Positions 17,184 to 25,357 are shown, counted from the first letter of the stretch. The stretch: 34,108 bases of DNA from Pseudomonadota bacterium (GCA_022705045.1 JAKJFE010000022.1:1-34108); one strand, 5' to 3'. Made by a program: numbers and translations. Notes: a model not told the origin generated them from the letters alone.

Positions 17184-17953
17184 CCCCAAGGACATGGTTT
17201 GCCCTCGCGATACTCGGTGCGGCCTGCGCTGCGCAGGCCGACACGCTGACCCTGGAGCCGGCCGCCGATGCCACGCTGTTCCAGCCCAGCGGCAGCAATC
17301 CGGAGACCGCCGACAGCCAGGGGCCGCATCTGTTTGTCGGACGCATCGCCCAGGGGCTGCGTCGGCGCGCCTTGCTGCGCTTCGATCTGACGGCATTGCC
17401 GCCCGGCGCGATCATCGACGACGCGCGCCTCGAACTCAGCGTCTCGCGAACGATCAGCGGCAGCGTCGTCGTGAACCTGCATCGCATCACCACGCCCTGG
17501 CGCGAAGGCAGCGCCAACGGCGGCACGCCCGGCGGACAGGGCACCACGCCCGGCAGCAATGACCCGACCTGGTCGCTCAGCGCCGCACCGGCCACGCCCT
17601 GGACGACCCTCGGCGGTGACCTCGCCGGCACGGCCAGCGGCGACTTCACGCTCGATGGCGAAACCCGCTACACGATCCCGGCGAGCACGGCGATGCTGGC
17701 CGATCTCGCGAGCTGGCAAGGCAACGATGCGGCCAACTTCGGGTGGGCCTTGGTCAGCGACGAGACCCAGACGCCGCCGACCGCGAAGCGTCTCGAATCA
17801 GCCGAAGCCACGGACCCGGCCACGCGCCCGCTGCTGGTGATCGACTACCATCTGGCGCCGCGTACGCCGATTCCGGCACTCGGCATGCTTGCGACGCTGC
17901 TGCTCGCGCTGGGTGTCTGGTCGGCGACGCGCTGGACTGCGAGCCGCCGCTGA
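17180..17953 (+). CDS. Secreted DNRLRE-domain protein with IPTL-CTERM-like tail
   Basis: The 257-residue product starts at ATG 17180, overlapping the GFA gene's stop. A signal peptide covers residues 1-20 (cut after AAQA). The middle is a DNRLRE/CBM96-type beta-sandwich: DATLFQPSGSNP and ALLRFDLTALPPGAIIDDARLEL, then LHRITTPWREG, and a final strand LLVIDYH. These domains bind carbohydrate or stabilise surface proteins. The C-terminus has a sorting-signal layout: PIPALGM, a 17-residue hydrophobic segment, and a basic end (RWTASRR), close to the IPTL-CTERM pattern recognised by exosortase-like systems. No exosortase gene is in the window. Convergent with the S74 array four bases on. Confidence 0.8.
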   Translation: MTPRTWFALAILGAACAAQADTLTLEPAADATLFQPSGSNPETADSQGPHLFVGRIAQGLRRRALLRFDLTALPPGAIIDDARLELSVSRTISGSVVVNLHRITTPWREGSANGGTPGGQGTTPGSNDPTWSLSAAPATPWTTLGGDLAGTASGDFTLDGETRYTIPASTAMLADLASWQGNDAANFGWALVSDETQTPPTAKRLESAEATDPATRPLLVIDYHLAPRTPIPALGMLATLLLALGVWSATRWTASRR

Positions 17954-17957
17954 TCGA

Positions 17958-19523
17958 TCACGGCGCCTGCGCCGCCTCCAGCCGCGCAAGCCGATCGGCC
18001 AATGCCGACAACTGCGATTTCAGCGTCGCGTTCTCGGCCTCGAGCTTCGCGTTCAATCCCTGGATCGCGGCAAGCGCCACGCCATCGGCATCGACGGTCG
18101 AGATCGTCGTGTCGTTCTCGCCGACCCCGAACGCCGCCGCGAAATCCTGCGCCATCGGGCCAATGTGCTGCACGGCGCCCGGTTGTCCGATGTAGCGCCA
18201 TTGCTGCACCGGCATCGCCACCAGTCGGTCCAGCAGCGCGCGCGCGTCGACGGCCTGGACGTCGGTCTTCAGATGGCGATCCGACAGTGTCGACCACGCA
18301 CCCGCACCGACCAGCAATTGCACGCCCTGCCCCAAGTTCGCCGGATTCGAGCGCACGATCACGCTGCCATCGCCGTCAATGCTCAGATGCTCGAAAAAAT
18401 CGATGCCGTTGTTGCGATGGGCGATGCGCAGATCTGCGTCATTCGTACCCGTGCCGCCCTTGCCCACGCCGAATTCAACGCGTTCGCCGGTGTTCCCATT
18501 GAGCGATGGTTTCGGGATCAACCCGAACTCGACGAAGCCGTCGAAGGGCGTCGTGCCGAACACGTTGAACTCGAGTCCAGCCTCTGCCGGCGTGCCATTG
18601 ATGCCCACACCGCCATCGCTTCGAACGAGGAACTGGTTCGGGCCGGTGGAAGTGAAGGAGGACCCGCCGTGGTCGCCAGCCCAGACGAACGAACCTTGAT
18701 CGCCATCTGCGTCACCCGAAGTCGCGTTGAAATGACAAAGTCCGTCGGATCCTTCGTTGCCCGACCTAATCTGGGCGGCTCTTCCACCGGCCCATGAGTA
18801 GTCTCCACCTGCGCAGTTGTCCACACCGCCACTGGTGGTCGCAGCGTAACCGTTCGCCCTGTTGGAAATACCGCCCCCGACATGCGATCCCCCGCCTTTC
18901 GCCTGGTTGCCACGCCCACCCGATACAGTTCCGTAATCACCGCTGACAATGTTGGGATCGAAGGAGTTACCGCCGCCTAGAATTGACCCGCCAGCAACTG
19001 CGCCTTGGTTCGCGGCATCACCTAGTACGATCAAAGGCCCCCCGAAGAGGCTGCCGACGTACTGGAAGGCGGCAATCCTGGCACCTGAGGTTTTGATTAC
19101 GAGCGGCTCACTGTCCGTTGTGCCGATGAAATTGATGCTGTCATCGGTTCCCGCGTTGCCTTCGGTATCCCAACAGACACCTGCCAACGCCGCCTTGGCA
19201 TCGAACGCCTTCGGCTCACCGAGTGCGACGAAACCGCTGCCGCCCTGCGCGACTTCGGTCTTGAGCTTGAGTGCGCCGAACTGGGTGAGATCCATGCCGA
19301 AGTCGACATCGATGGCGAAGCTGCCGTTCTTCACTTCGACGCCATTGAAGGTCAGCGGATACGCGAGCGACTTCGCGCCGCCGGCATCGAGCAGGCTCAA
19401 GCGGATGTCGTAACGACCGTTCGCGGGTGCACCTCCGTCGTTCAAGGTGCCGCGATAGGTCCAGGGTGCCGCGTTGGCGGCCGCGGAGAACATCAGGGCG
19501 ATCCACAGGGCTGTGCGTTTCAT
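17958..19523 (-). CDS. Exported YadA-like/S74 chaperone protein, copy C
   Basis: The 521-residue product starts at ATG 19523 (GGAG upstream), with a signal peptide of 18 residues (MKRTALW to ANA). Residues 19-130 form the module shared by all three copies (APWTYRGTLNDGG to VCWDTEGNAGT). Residues 130-260 are a glycine- and asparagine-rich stalk of YadA-head-like turns (GTVSGGRGNQAKGGGSHVGGG). Residues about 410-500 are the S74 intramolecular chaperone, TLSDRHLKTDVQ then HIGPMAQDFAAAFGVGEND, with the Ser and Lys of the self-cleavage dyad. The last 25 residues are a trimer-forming coiled coil. S74 domains are best known from phage tail spikes; a secreted bacterial fibre is inferred. Last gene of the five-gene array. 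Confidence 0.85.
   Translation of the reverse strand: MKRTALWIALMFSAAANAAPWTYRGTLNDGGAPANGRYDIRLSLLDAGGAKSLAYPLTFNGVEVKNGSFAIDVDFGMDLTQFGALKLKTEVAQGGSGFVALGEPKAFDAKAALAGVCWDTEGNAGTDDSINFIGTTDSEPLVIKTSGARIAAFQYVGSLFGGPLIVLGDAANQGAVAGGSILGGGNSFDPNIVSGDYGTVSGGRGNQAKGGGSHVGGGISNRANGYAATTSGGVDNCAGGDYSWAGGRAAQIRSGNEGSDGLCHFNATSGDADGDQGSFVWAGDHGGSSFTSTGPNQFLVRSDGGVGINGTPAEAGLEFNVFGTTPFDGFVEFGLIPKPSLNGNTGERVEFGVGKGGTGTNDADLRIAHRNNGIDFFEHLSIDGDGSVIVRSNPANLGQGVQLLVGAGAWSTLSDRHLKTDVQAVDARALLDRLVAMPVQQWRYIGQPGAVQHIGPMAQDFAAAFGVGENDTTISTVDADGVALAAIQGLNAKLEAENATLKSQLSALADRLARLEAAQAP
18073..18161. repeat. 89-base repeat, copy in S74 gene C
   Basis: This stretch is identical over 89 bases to 19954-20042 in gene B, within the S74 chaperone region. 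Flanking sequence differs more, so recent recombination or gene conversion is likely. Confidence 0.85.
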
Positions 19524-19537
19524 CGTGGGTTCTCCGT

Positions 19538-19816
19538 TCATTCGAAACTGTTCATGAAGATCACGCCGGTGTCAGTGCACACGGCATTCGTCGATTTGGC
19601 GAGGTCGCTCACGGCCAGGCGCGCATCGAGGCTGAAACGACCGCCGCGCTGGGTGCCTTCGCCCTGCGCCAGTTCGGCCTTGAGCGCGAATCGGCCATCG
19701 CTGCTCTCGACCGCGCCTTCGACCAGTCCGCCTTCGCCACTGAAACGCGGCGCCTCGCTCGCCCAAGCCAACGCCGGCGCGGCGAACAGCGCAATGCACA
19801 TCGTCATGGCGCGCAT
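19538..19816 (-). CDS. Small exported partner protein, copy 2
   Basis: The 92-residue product starts at ATG 19816, one base after the stop of S74 gene B (TGACATG). AAGGAG, the terminal Lys-Glu codons of that gene, is its ribosome-binding site. A signal peptide covers residues 1-18 (cut after ALAWA). The mature part is two beta-rich repeats with the pattern GGxVxG..SSDGRFALKAEL and GGRFSLDARLAVSDLA, with a single Cys near the end. It closes with VIFMNSFE, like the copy 1 ending DVFKNGFE. No known family. Strict pairing with the S74 genes suggests a subunit, anchor or chaperone of the fibre. Confidence 0.75.
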   Translation of the reverse strand: MRAMTMCIALFAAPALAWASEAPRFSGEGGLVEGAVESSDGRFALKAELAQGEGTQRGGRFSLDARLAVSDLAKSTNAVCTDTGVIFMNSFE

Positions 19817-19817
19817 G

Positions 19818-21611
19818 TCATTGCTCCTTCGCCGCTTCGAGTGCGGCGAGACGCATCGCGAATTGTTCGAGCTGCGTCTGCAACTGCGCATTCTGCGCAC
19901 GCGACTGCGCCAGTTCGGCCTCGAGCTTGGCGTTCAACCCCTGGATCGCGGCGAGCGCCACGCCATCGGCATCGACGGTCGAGATCGTCGTGTCGTTCTC
20001 GCCGACCCCGAACGCCGCCGCGAAATCCTGCGCCATCGGGCCGATGTGGCGGACGCCTTCGCCTTGCGCCTTGTAGCTCCATTCGCTCACCGGCATCGCA
20101 ACAAGCTTGTCGAGCACGGCGCGCGTGTCGGTGGGCGCGATGCCCGTCTTCACGTTGCGGTCCGACAACGAACTCCATGAACCGGCACCCGCCGCCATCG
20201 TCACGCCCTGTGCGGCGTTGCTCGTGCTGGAACGGATCTCGACGCTGCCGGTGGGGTTCAGCAGCACGCGTTCGAAATAGTTGCCGGCATTGTTTCGATG
20301 GGCGATCCGGAAACTCGCATCATTATTTCCGGCACCCCCCGGTCCGACGCCGAGTTCAATCCGCTCCCCGGTATTGCCGTTGAGCGACAGCTTCGGAATC
20401 AAGCTGAATTCGACGAAACCGCCGTCGGGCGAATTGCCGTAGATGCTGAACTCGAAACCGCCGTTTGCGTTGGGCGGCGTGCCATTGATGGCGACGCCAC
20501 CGGCCGCCGAGAACAGAAACTGGTCGGGCCCGGTCGAGACGATACTGCCGGTCGAATCGGACCAGACAAAGGTGCCCTCGTCGCCATCGGAATCGCCAGA
20601 GGTCCCTCCGAACTCGCAGGGAAGATCTGACGCTTCATTGCCGGGACGAACCCGAGCATTGTTGCCGCCGGCCCAGGAATAGTCGCCACCCGCACAGTTC
20701 GAGAAGCCGCCACTGGCCACTGAAAACGTTCCGCTGGCGATATTGGATGTACCGCCGATCACGCTACTTGAGGCGCCCGCCGCAGTGTTGTCAAAGCCAC
20801 CCCCGACCGCGCTGCTACCATTGCTTGCGGTGTTGGATTGACCACCGGCGACCGCTGCGGTCGCGCCGCTGGCAACATTGCCGAACCCGCCACCGACGGC
20901 GCCGTGTGCCGCATTGAAGAAGTTGCCATCGCCATTGCCAGCCTGGTTGGCGAATCCGCCAGCAACCACGCCATAGTGATCGGAAATCGAATTCGGGCTC
21001 TCCCCCAAGAACAGGGGTTCGCTGTCACCCGCGCGCGCGCCACCACCGGCAATCGTCGCGCCCCGCACCCCAACAACGACGTTGTTTTCCGGGCTGCCCT
21101 GAATCACGTTGGCGGTGTACCCGCCTGCCGCACCGGGCAACGCGAACGCCTGCAACCGGCTGATATTCTGGTTGTTTGCGCGAAGATTCAACGCTTGGTT
21201 GTCCGTTGTACCGACGAAGTCGGTCATGGAACTTGTGCCCGCATTGCCGGCCGTATCCCAGCACACGCTGCCCAACGCCGCCTTGGCATCGAACGCTTTC
21301 GGCTCACCGAGCGCGACGAAGCCGCTGCCGCCTTGGGCCACTTCAGTCTTGAGCTTGAGGGCGCCGAACTGCGTCAGGTCCGTGCCGAAGTCGACATCGA
21401 GGGCGAAGGCGCCATCCTTCACTTCGACGCCGCTGAACGTCAGCGGATACGCCAGCGACTTCGCGCCACCCGCGTCGAGCAGGCTCAGGCGGATGTCATA
21501 GCGACCGTTCGCGGGTGCGCCGCCGTCGTTCAAGGTGCCGCGATAGGTCCAGGGTGCGGCCTGGGCAGCGGTGGACAACATCAGGGCGATCCACAGTGCA
21601 GTGCGTTTCAT
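19818..21611 (-). CDS. Exported YadA-like/S74 chaperone protein, copy B
   Basis: The 597-residue product, the largest of the three, starts at ATG 21611 (CGGAG upstream). It has the same signal peptide and N-terminal module as copy C. The stalk is the longest: after TIAGGGARAG come at least six turns of the YadA-head type (N-x-A-x-G-x4-V-x-G-G), for example SNTASNGSSAVGGGFDNTAA, ending in NCAGGDYSWAGGN. The S74 chaperone, SLSDRNVKTGIAP to FGVGEND, matches copy C closely and shares an 89-base identical DNA segment with it. The C-terminal coiled coil ends LEAAKEQ, whose last codons carry the ribosome-binding site of the small gene downstream. It lies 15 bases after small protein copy 1. Confidence 0.85.
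   Translation of the reverse strand: MKRTALWIALMLSTAAQAAPWTYRGTLNDGGAPANGRYDIRLSLLDAGGAKSLAYPLTFSGVEVKDGAFALDVDFGTDLTQFGALKLKTEVAQGGSGFVALGEPKAFDAKAALGSVCWDTAGNAGTSSMTDFVGTTDNQALNLRANNQNISRLQAFALPGAAGGYTANVIQGSPENNVVVGVRGATIAGGGARAGDSEPLFLGESPNSISDHYGVVAGGFANQAGNGDGNFFNAAHGAVGGGFGNVASGATAAVAGGQSNTASNGSSAVGGGFDNTAAGASSSVIGGTSNIASGTFSVASGGFSNCAGGDYSWAGGNNARVRPGNEASDLPCEFGGTSGDSDGDEGTFVWSDSTGSIVSTGPDQFLFSAAGGVAINGTPPNANGGFEFSIYGNSPDGGFVEFSLIPKLSLNGNTGERIELGVGPGGAGNNDASFRIAHRNNAGNYFERVLLNPTGSVEIRSSTSNAAQGVTMAAGAGSWSSLSDRNVKTGIAPTDTRAVLDKLVAMPVSEWSYKAQGEGVRHIGPMAQDFAAAFGVGENDTTISTVDADGVALAAIQGLNAKLEAELAQSRAQNAQLQTQLEQFAMRLAALEAAKEQ
19954..20042. repeat. 89-base repeat, copy in S74 gene B
   Basis: Direct repeat of 18073-18161, same orientation, identical over its length by eye. 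Confidence 0.85.
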
Positions 21612-21626
21612 CGCGTCGTCTCCGGA

Positions 21627-21905
21627 TTACTCGAAACCGTTCTTGAACACATCGTCGGGGGCATTGCAGACCGCATTCGCCGACTTGGCGAGATCGCTCA
21701 CGGCGAGTCGCGCATCGAGGCTGAACCGACCGCCGCGCTGCGTGTCATCGCCTCGTTCCATTTCCGCCTTGAGCGCGAAGCGACCGTCACTGCTTTCGAC
21801 ACTGCCTTCGACCAATCCGCCCTGGCCGCTGAAGCGCGGCGCTTCGCTCGCAGACCCGAAGGCCGGTACGGCGAGCAGCGCGATGCCTATCGTCATGGCG
21901 AGCAT
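21627..21905 (-). CDS. Small exported partner protein, copy 1
   Basis: The 92-residue paralogue of copy 2 starts at ATG 21905, one base after the stop of S74 gene A (TGACATG), again using the AAGGAG that encodes the last Lys-Glu of the preceding protein. Signal peptide residues 1-18 (cut near GSA). The mature sequence, APRFSGQGGLVEGSVESSDG then TQRGGRFSLDARLAVSDLAK, is nearly the same as copy 2; differences cluster around ERGDDTQ and the C-terminal NAPDDVFKNGFE. One Cys is present. The family is not recognised. Duplication of the S74-small gene pair as a unit is the simplest origin. Confidence 0.75.
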   Translation of the reverse strand: MLAMTIGIALLAVPAFGSASEAPRFSGQGGLVEGSVESSDGRFALKAEMERGDDTQRGGRFSLDARLAVSDLAKSANAVCNAPDDVFKNGFE

Positions 21906-21906
21906 G

Positions 21907-23457
21907 TCATTGCTCCTTGGCCGCTTCAAGTGCGGCGAGGCGTTCGCTCAGCCCGCGGACGACATCGTGCAGCGCGCGGTTTTCCGACTGCAGCGCGTTG
22001 ATGTGTTGTTGCTGCTCGCGAACCGCTTCGACCGCCAGCGCCTCGAAACCGCTGGGCGCAACGCTGTAGTAGCCCTCGCCGTTCTCGGAAACCCATTGCG
22101 GCAACACGTCCTTCACTTCCTGCGCCACGAAGCCCATGCGCGTGCCGGTTGCGCCCAGAGCGCGTGCAGGGTCGGCGTACTCGAAGCGATGGCCACGCAA
22201 GGCCAGAAACGTGTCGAGCGGATGCGCGATGCCGTCGATGTTCTTCTTCAAACGCACATCCGAAATGGTGCCGACGGCGCCACCTTGAACCTGGGTCTGC
22301 CCGCCCGGCGTGATGATCAACCGCGGCGTCCACGTCGGTTCGCCAGTGCTGATCGCGTTCAGTTCCTGCACGTAGAAACTGCCGGCACCCGCTGCACCAT
22401 CCGGGATCACCGCCAGCGAATAGCCGCGCGCATTCGTCGTCATCAGGTTCAGATCGACGTTGGCGTTGCCGGTGGAGTTGCGAATGGTCAAGTCGGCAAG
22501 GCGCAGATTCGGGTGATTGCCGAGCTTGCTGGTGTTGATCGCCATGCCGCCATCGGCGCGCACAAGAAATTGGTTGGGGCCAGAAGACACAAAGTTCCCG
22601 CCTTCCGAGTCGGCCCACATGAATGTTCCCTCGTCGCCGAGGGGATCGGTCGAGGCAGCGAACCCGGTGCATGTCGAACTGAGGTTGGTAGCGGTGTTAC
22701 TTGGACGCACCTTGGCGAGCACGCCGCCGGCAAAAGAGTTGAATCCTCCAGCACAGTTGAAGGCACCAACGGCAAAAGAACGATATTCGGCGTAGTTGTA
22801 TGCGCCACCGGCAACGGCGGCGGAACCTGCCGCTCGGTTACCGACACCGCCGGATACCACGCCAAAGTTCTCGGTCACGGAATTGCCGTCGCCAAAGCTG
22901 CCACCCAGCACGACCGCGCCCTGCGCGCCGCCGAGCGCCGCGTTGGCGGGCGAACCGAGCAGCATGTTGACGCCATTCGCCCCATCGGAAATCGTTCCGA
23001 ACGCGCGGTTGTTGACGCGCAACTTCAATGCAGCACTGTCCGTGGTACCGAGAAAGTCCGTAGAGGGATTGGTGCCCGAATTGCCTTGCGTATCCCAACA
23101 CACACTCCCCAACGCCGCCTTGGCATCAAACGCCTTCGGCTCGCCGAGCGCCACGAAACCGCTGCCGCCTTGCGCGACTTCGGTCCTGAGCTTGAGGGCG
23201 CCGAACCGGGTGAGGTCCGTGCCGAAGTCGACATCGATGGCGAAGGCGCCGTTCTTCACTTCGACGCCGCTGAAGGTCAGCGGATACGCCAGCGACTTCG
23301 CGCCGCTCGCATCAAGCAAGCTCAAGCGGATGTCGTAGCGGCCGTTCGCGGGTACGCCGCTGTCGTTCAAGGTGCCGCGATAGGACCAGGGCGCGGCCTG
23401 GGTAGCGGAAGCGGCGAGAAGCAGGCCGAGGGCGATGCTGCGGGCGAGCGAGTGCAT
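21907..23457 (-). CDS. Exported YadA-like/S74 chaperone protein, copy A
   Basis: The 516-residue product starts at ATG 23457 with GGAG six bases upstream and is the first gene of the array. Its signal peptide (MHSLARSIALG to ATQA) differs from copies B and C, but residues 20-130 are the shared module. The stalk is short (GVVSGGVGNRAAGSAAVAGG then NCAGGFNSFAGG). Its S74 domain is of a different subtype: TISDVRLKKNIDGI, then GFVAQEVKDVLPQWV and GYYSVAPSGFEALAVEAVRE. It ends with the same coiled coil and LEAAKEQ as copy B. So N-terminal module and C-terminal tip are conserved while the chaperone was exchanged. No gene lies between it and the acyl-CoA dehydrogenase gene. Confidence 0.85.
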   Translation of the reverse strand: MHSLARSIALGLLLAASATQAAPWSYRGTLNDSGVPANGRYDIRLSLLDASGAKSLAYPLTFSGVEVKNGAFAIDVDFGTDLTRFGALKLRTEVAQGGSGFVALGEPKAFDAKAALGSVCWDTQGNSGTNPSTDFLGTTDSAALKLRVNNRAFGTISDGANGVNMLLGSPANAALGGAQGAVVLGGSFGDGNSVTENFGVVSGGVGNRAAGSAAVAGGAYNYAEYRSFAVGAFNCAGGFNSFAGGVLAKVRPSNTATNLSSTCTGFAASTDPLGDEGTFMWADSEGGNFVSSGPNQFLVRADGGMAINTSKLGNHPNLRLADLTIRNSTGNANVDLNLMTTNARGYSLAVIPDGAAGAGSFYVQELNAISTGEPTWTPRLIITPGGQTQVQGGAVGTISDVRLKKNIDGIAHPLDTFLALRGHRFEYADPARALGATGTRMGFVAQEVKDVLPQWVSENGEGYYSVAPSGFEALAVEAVREQQQHINALQSENRALHDVVRGLSERLAALEAAKEQ

Positions 23458-23536
23458 GGCGGACTCCGTGGGGTCGGGACGACGTGCCGATGCTGCACTC
23501 TTGCCGCATCGTTGTCTTCACCCGAAAACGGCGTCC

Positions 23537-23560
23537 GCCGGGAAAACCGGCAGATTTTTT
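23537..23560 (+). terminator. Plus-strand terminator-like hairpin
   Basis: GCCGG (23537-23541), a GAAAA loop, CCGGC (23547-23551), then AGATTTTTT. This is a textbook intrinsic terminator on the plus strand, yet all flanking genes are on the minus strand. On the minus strand the same hairpin lies between the acyl-CoA dehydrogenase stop and the S74 array but lacks a T run after it. Confidence 0.55.
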
Positions 23561-23569
23561 ACCGGCCGA

Positions 23570-25333
23570 TCAGATCACGTCCCAGGGATAGGCGCCGCGG
23601 TCGAGGATGAAGCCGGCCAGGGCCTCGATTTCGCGATCCTCGTTGCGTTCGACGCCGCGCACGTTGCGGAACATGCGCCGACGCGCCTGCTTGGTGAACA
23701 CCTCGGCGATCGTCATCGCCTGCTCGGCGGCGGCGTCACCGGCCTTGTCCATCGCATCGGCGCGCGACAGGGTGCACAGGCCGACGAACAGGTCGATGGC
23801 GATGTCGGCGGCGCGCTTCTGCTGGTGCTGGTAGTCGGCGATGCCCTTGCCGTATTTGCGCAGCAACACGTCGGACACGCGTGCGAGTTCGACCGTGTAT
23901 TGCTCGTAGGTCTTCGCCAGCGCCTGCAGGCGCGGATGCATGCGCCGCAGGATGTGGTCGGTGCCGAAACCGGTCGCCTGCGACAGGCGCCGCTGGCCAT
24001 AGCCGCCGAGCACGCCGAAACCCTTGATCGGATTGTTGAAGATGTCGCCGATCGCGTGTTTCAACTCGCCCAGCGACGCACCCACATCTTTCATCCCGGA
24101 CAGCGCGATGTACAGGCGCAGGATTTCGTTGGTGCCTTCGAAGATCGACAGGATGCGCGAATCGCGCTGCACCTTTTCGTACGGGAATTCCTTCATGAAG
24201 CCGTTGCCGGCGGCGATCTGCAGCGCCTCGTGGGCGTGGCGCTGGATGGCGTCGGAAGCGAACACCTTGCTGATCGCGGCCTCGGTGGAGTAATCGGCGC
24301 TGCCGGAATCGATGTAGTGCGCGACCATCCACACCGTGCTTTCGGCGGCGAAGCAGTCCACCGTCATCTGCGCGATCTTTTCGCGGATCAGGCCGAATTC
24401 GGCGATCGAACGCCCGAACTGCTTGCGGTCCTTGGCCTGCTGCGTCGACAGCGCGATCAGCGTCTTCATGCCGCCAACGGCACCGCCGCCGAGACCGGTG
24501 CGGCCATTGTTCAAGATCGCCATCGCGACCTTGAAGCCCTTGCCGGGTTCGCCGAGCACGCAATCGGCCGGCACGCGCACATCGTTGAAGGCGACCGTCG
24601 TCGTACTCGACGAGCGGATGCCCATCTTCTGTTCGTGCGGACCGTGCGAGACGCCAGGCCACGCGGCTTCGACGATGAAGGCCGTCATCTTGCCGTCGGT
24701 GTCGTCGGTGCGCGCGAACACCGTGTAGAACTGCGCGATGCCGCCGTTGGTGATCCAGATCTTCTCGCCACTCAGGATCCAGGAGCCGTCGGGCTGACGT
24801 GTCGCTTTCGTGCGCACCGAAGCTGCATCGGAACCGGCACCGGCTTCGGTCAGGCAGAAGGCGGCGATCATCTCGCCACTCGCCAGCTTCGGCAGATAAC
24901 GCGCCTTCTGTTCGTCGCTGCCGAACAGCAACAGGCCCTTCATGCCGATCGAGGAGTGTGCACCGATGGTCAGCGACACCGACGAGTCGTAACGCGAGGT
25001 CTGTGACAACACGCGCGCATAGGCTGCATTGCTGAGTTCGAGGCCGCCGTGCGCCTCCGGAATGATCAGTCCGAACAGGCCCATGTCGCGCAGCTGCTGG
25101 ATGAATTCGGCCGGTTGTTCGGCGGCTTCGTCCCAGTGCCGGAACTGGTCCTTGTAGCTGGTCAGGAAATCGTCGATCGACGTCACCATCATGCCCAGCA
25201 TTTCGCGATCACGCTCGCGCATCTGCGGGTACGGGAACAGGTTCTCCTCGACGATCTCGCCGAAGAACAGGTTCTTGGCGACGCTGACATCGGTCTTCAG
25301 CGCACTGTTCGCGACTTGCTTCGGATCGGCCAT
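23570..25333 (-). CDS. Acyl-CoA dehydrogenase, ACAD9/VLCAD-like
   Basis: The 587-residue product starts at ATG 25333. It is an FAD enzyme that makes the first double bond in fatty acid beta-oxidation. The length, beyond the usual 380 residues, and the C-terminal helical extension place it with the long-chain/very-long-chain type. Features: FAD/substrate loop CLTEAGAGSD at 160-169, WITNGGIAQFYTVFAR, the RTGLGGGAVGGMK helix, and the catalytic Glu399 in SIFEGTNEI. The C-terminal 140 residues hold the second helical domain. The ribosome-binding site AGGAG lies inside a strong hairpin (25336-25357). It is 57 bases after the DUF1501 gene, possibly in one transcript. Confidence 0.92.
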   Translation of the reverse strand: MADPKQVANSALKTDVSVAKNLFFGEIVEENLFPYPQMRERDREMLGMMVTSIDDFLTSYKDQFRHWDEAAEQPAEFIQQLRDMGLFGLIIPEAHGGLELSNAAYARVLSQTSRYDSSVSLTIGAHSSIGMKGLLLFGSDEQKARYLPKLASGEMIAAFCLTEAGAGSDAASVRTKATRQPDGSWILSGEKIWITNGGIAQFYTVFARTDDTDGKMTAFIVEAAWPGVSHGPHEQKMGIRSSSTTTVAFNDVRVPADCVLGEPGKGFKVAMAILNNGRTGLGGGAVGGMKTLIALSTQQAKDRKQFGRSIAEFGLIREKIAQMTVDCFAAESTVWMVAHYIDSGSADYSTEAAISKVFASDAIQRHAHEALQIAAGNGFMKEFPYEKVQRDSRILSIFEGTNEILRLYIALSGMKDVGASLGELKHAIGDIFNNPIKGFGVLGGYGQRRLSQATGFGTDHILRRMHPRLQALAKTYEQYTVELARVSDVLLRKYGKGIADYQHQQKRAADIAIDLFVGLCTLSRADAMDKAGDAAAEQAMTIAEVFTKQARRRMFRNVRGVERNEDREIEALAGFILDRGAYPWDVI

Positions 25334-25335
25334 GA

Positions 25336-25357
25336 CGGGCTCCTGTGCGGGAGCCCG
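25336..25357 (-). promoter_or_regulatory. Hairpin over the ribosome-binding site of the acyl-CoA dehydrogenase gene
   Basis: An 8-base perfect stem (25336-25343 with 25350-25357) with a 6-base loop. On the mRNA the 3' arm carries AGGAG, the ribosome-binding site, three bases before the start codon, so the folded state would block translation initiation. Confidence 0.5.

Noticed and set aside
20700..21100. Repeated GG/AC-rich DNA in the S74 gene B considered as a CRISPR-like or tandem DNA repeat
   Set aside because: The repeats are at the protein level (YadA-like turns); the DNA units vary in length and sequence.
17958..23457. Prophage tail-fibre region
   Set aside because: Each protein has a signal peptide and no other phage gene (portal, capsid, tail, lysis) is nearby.
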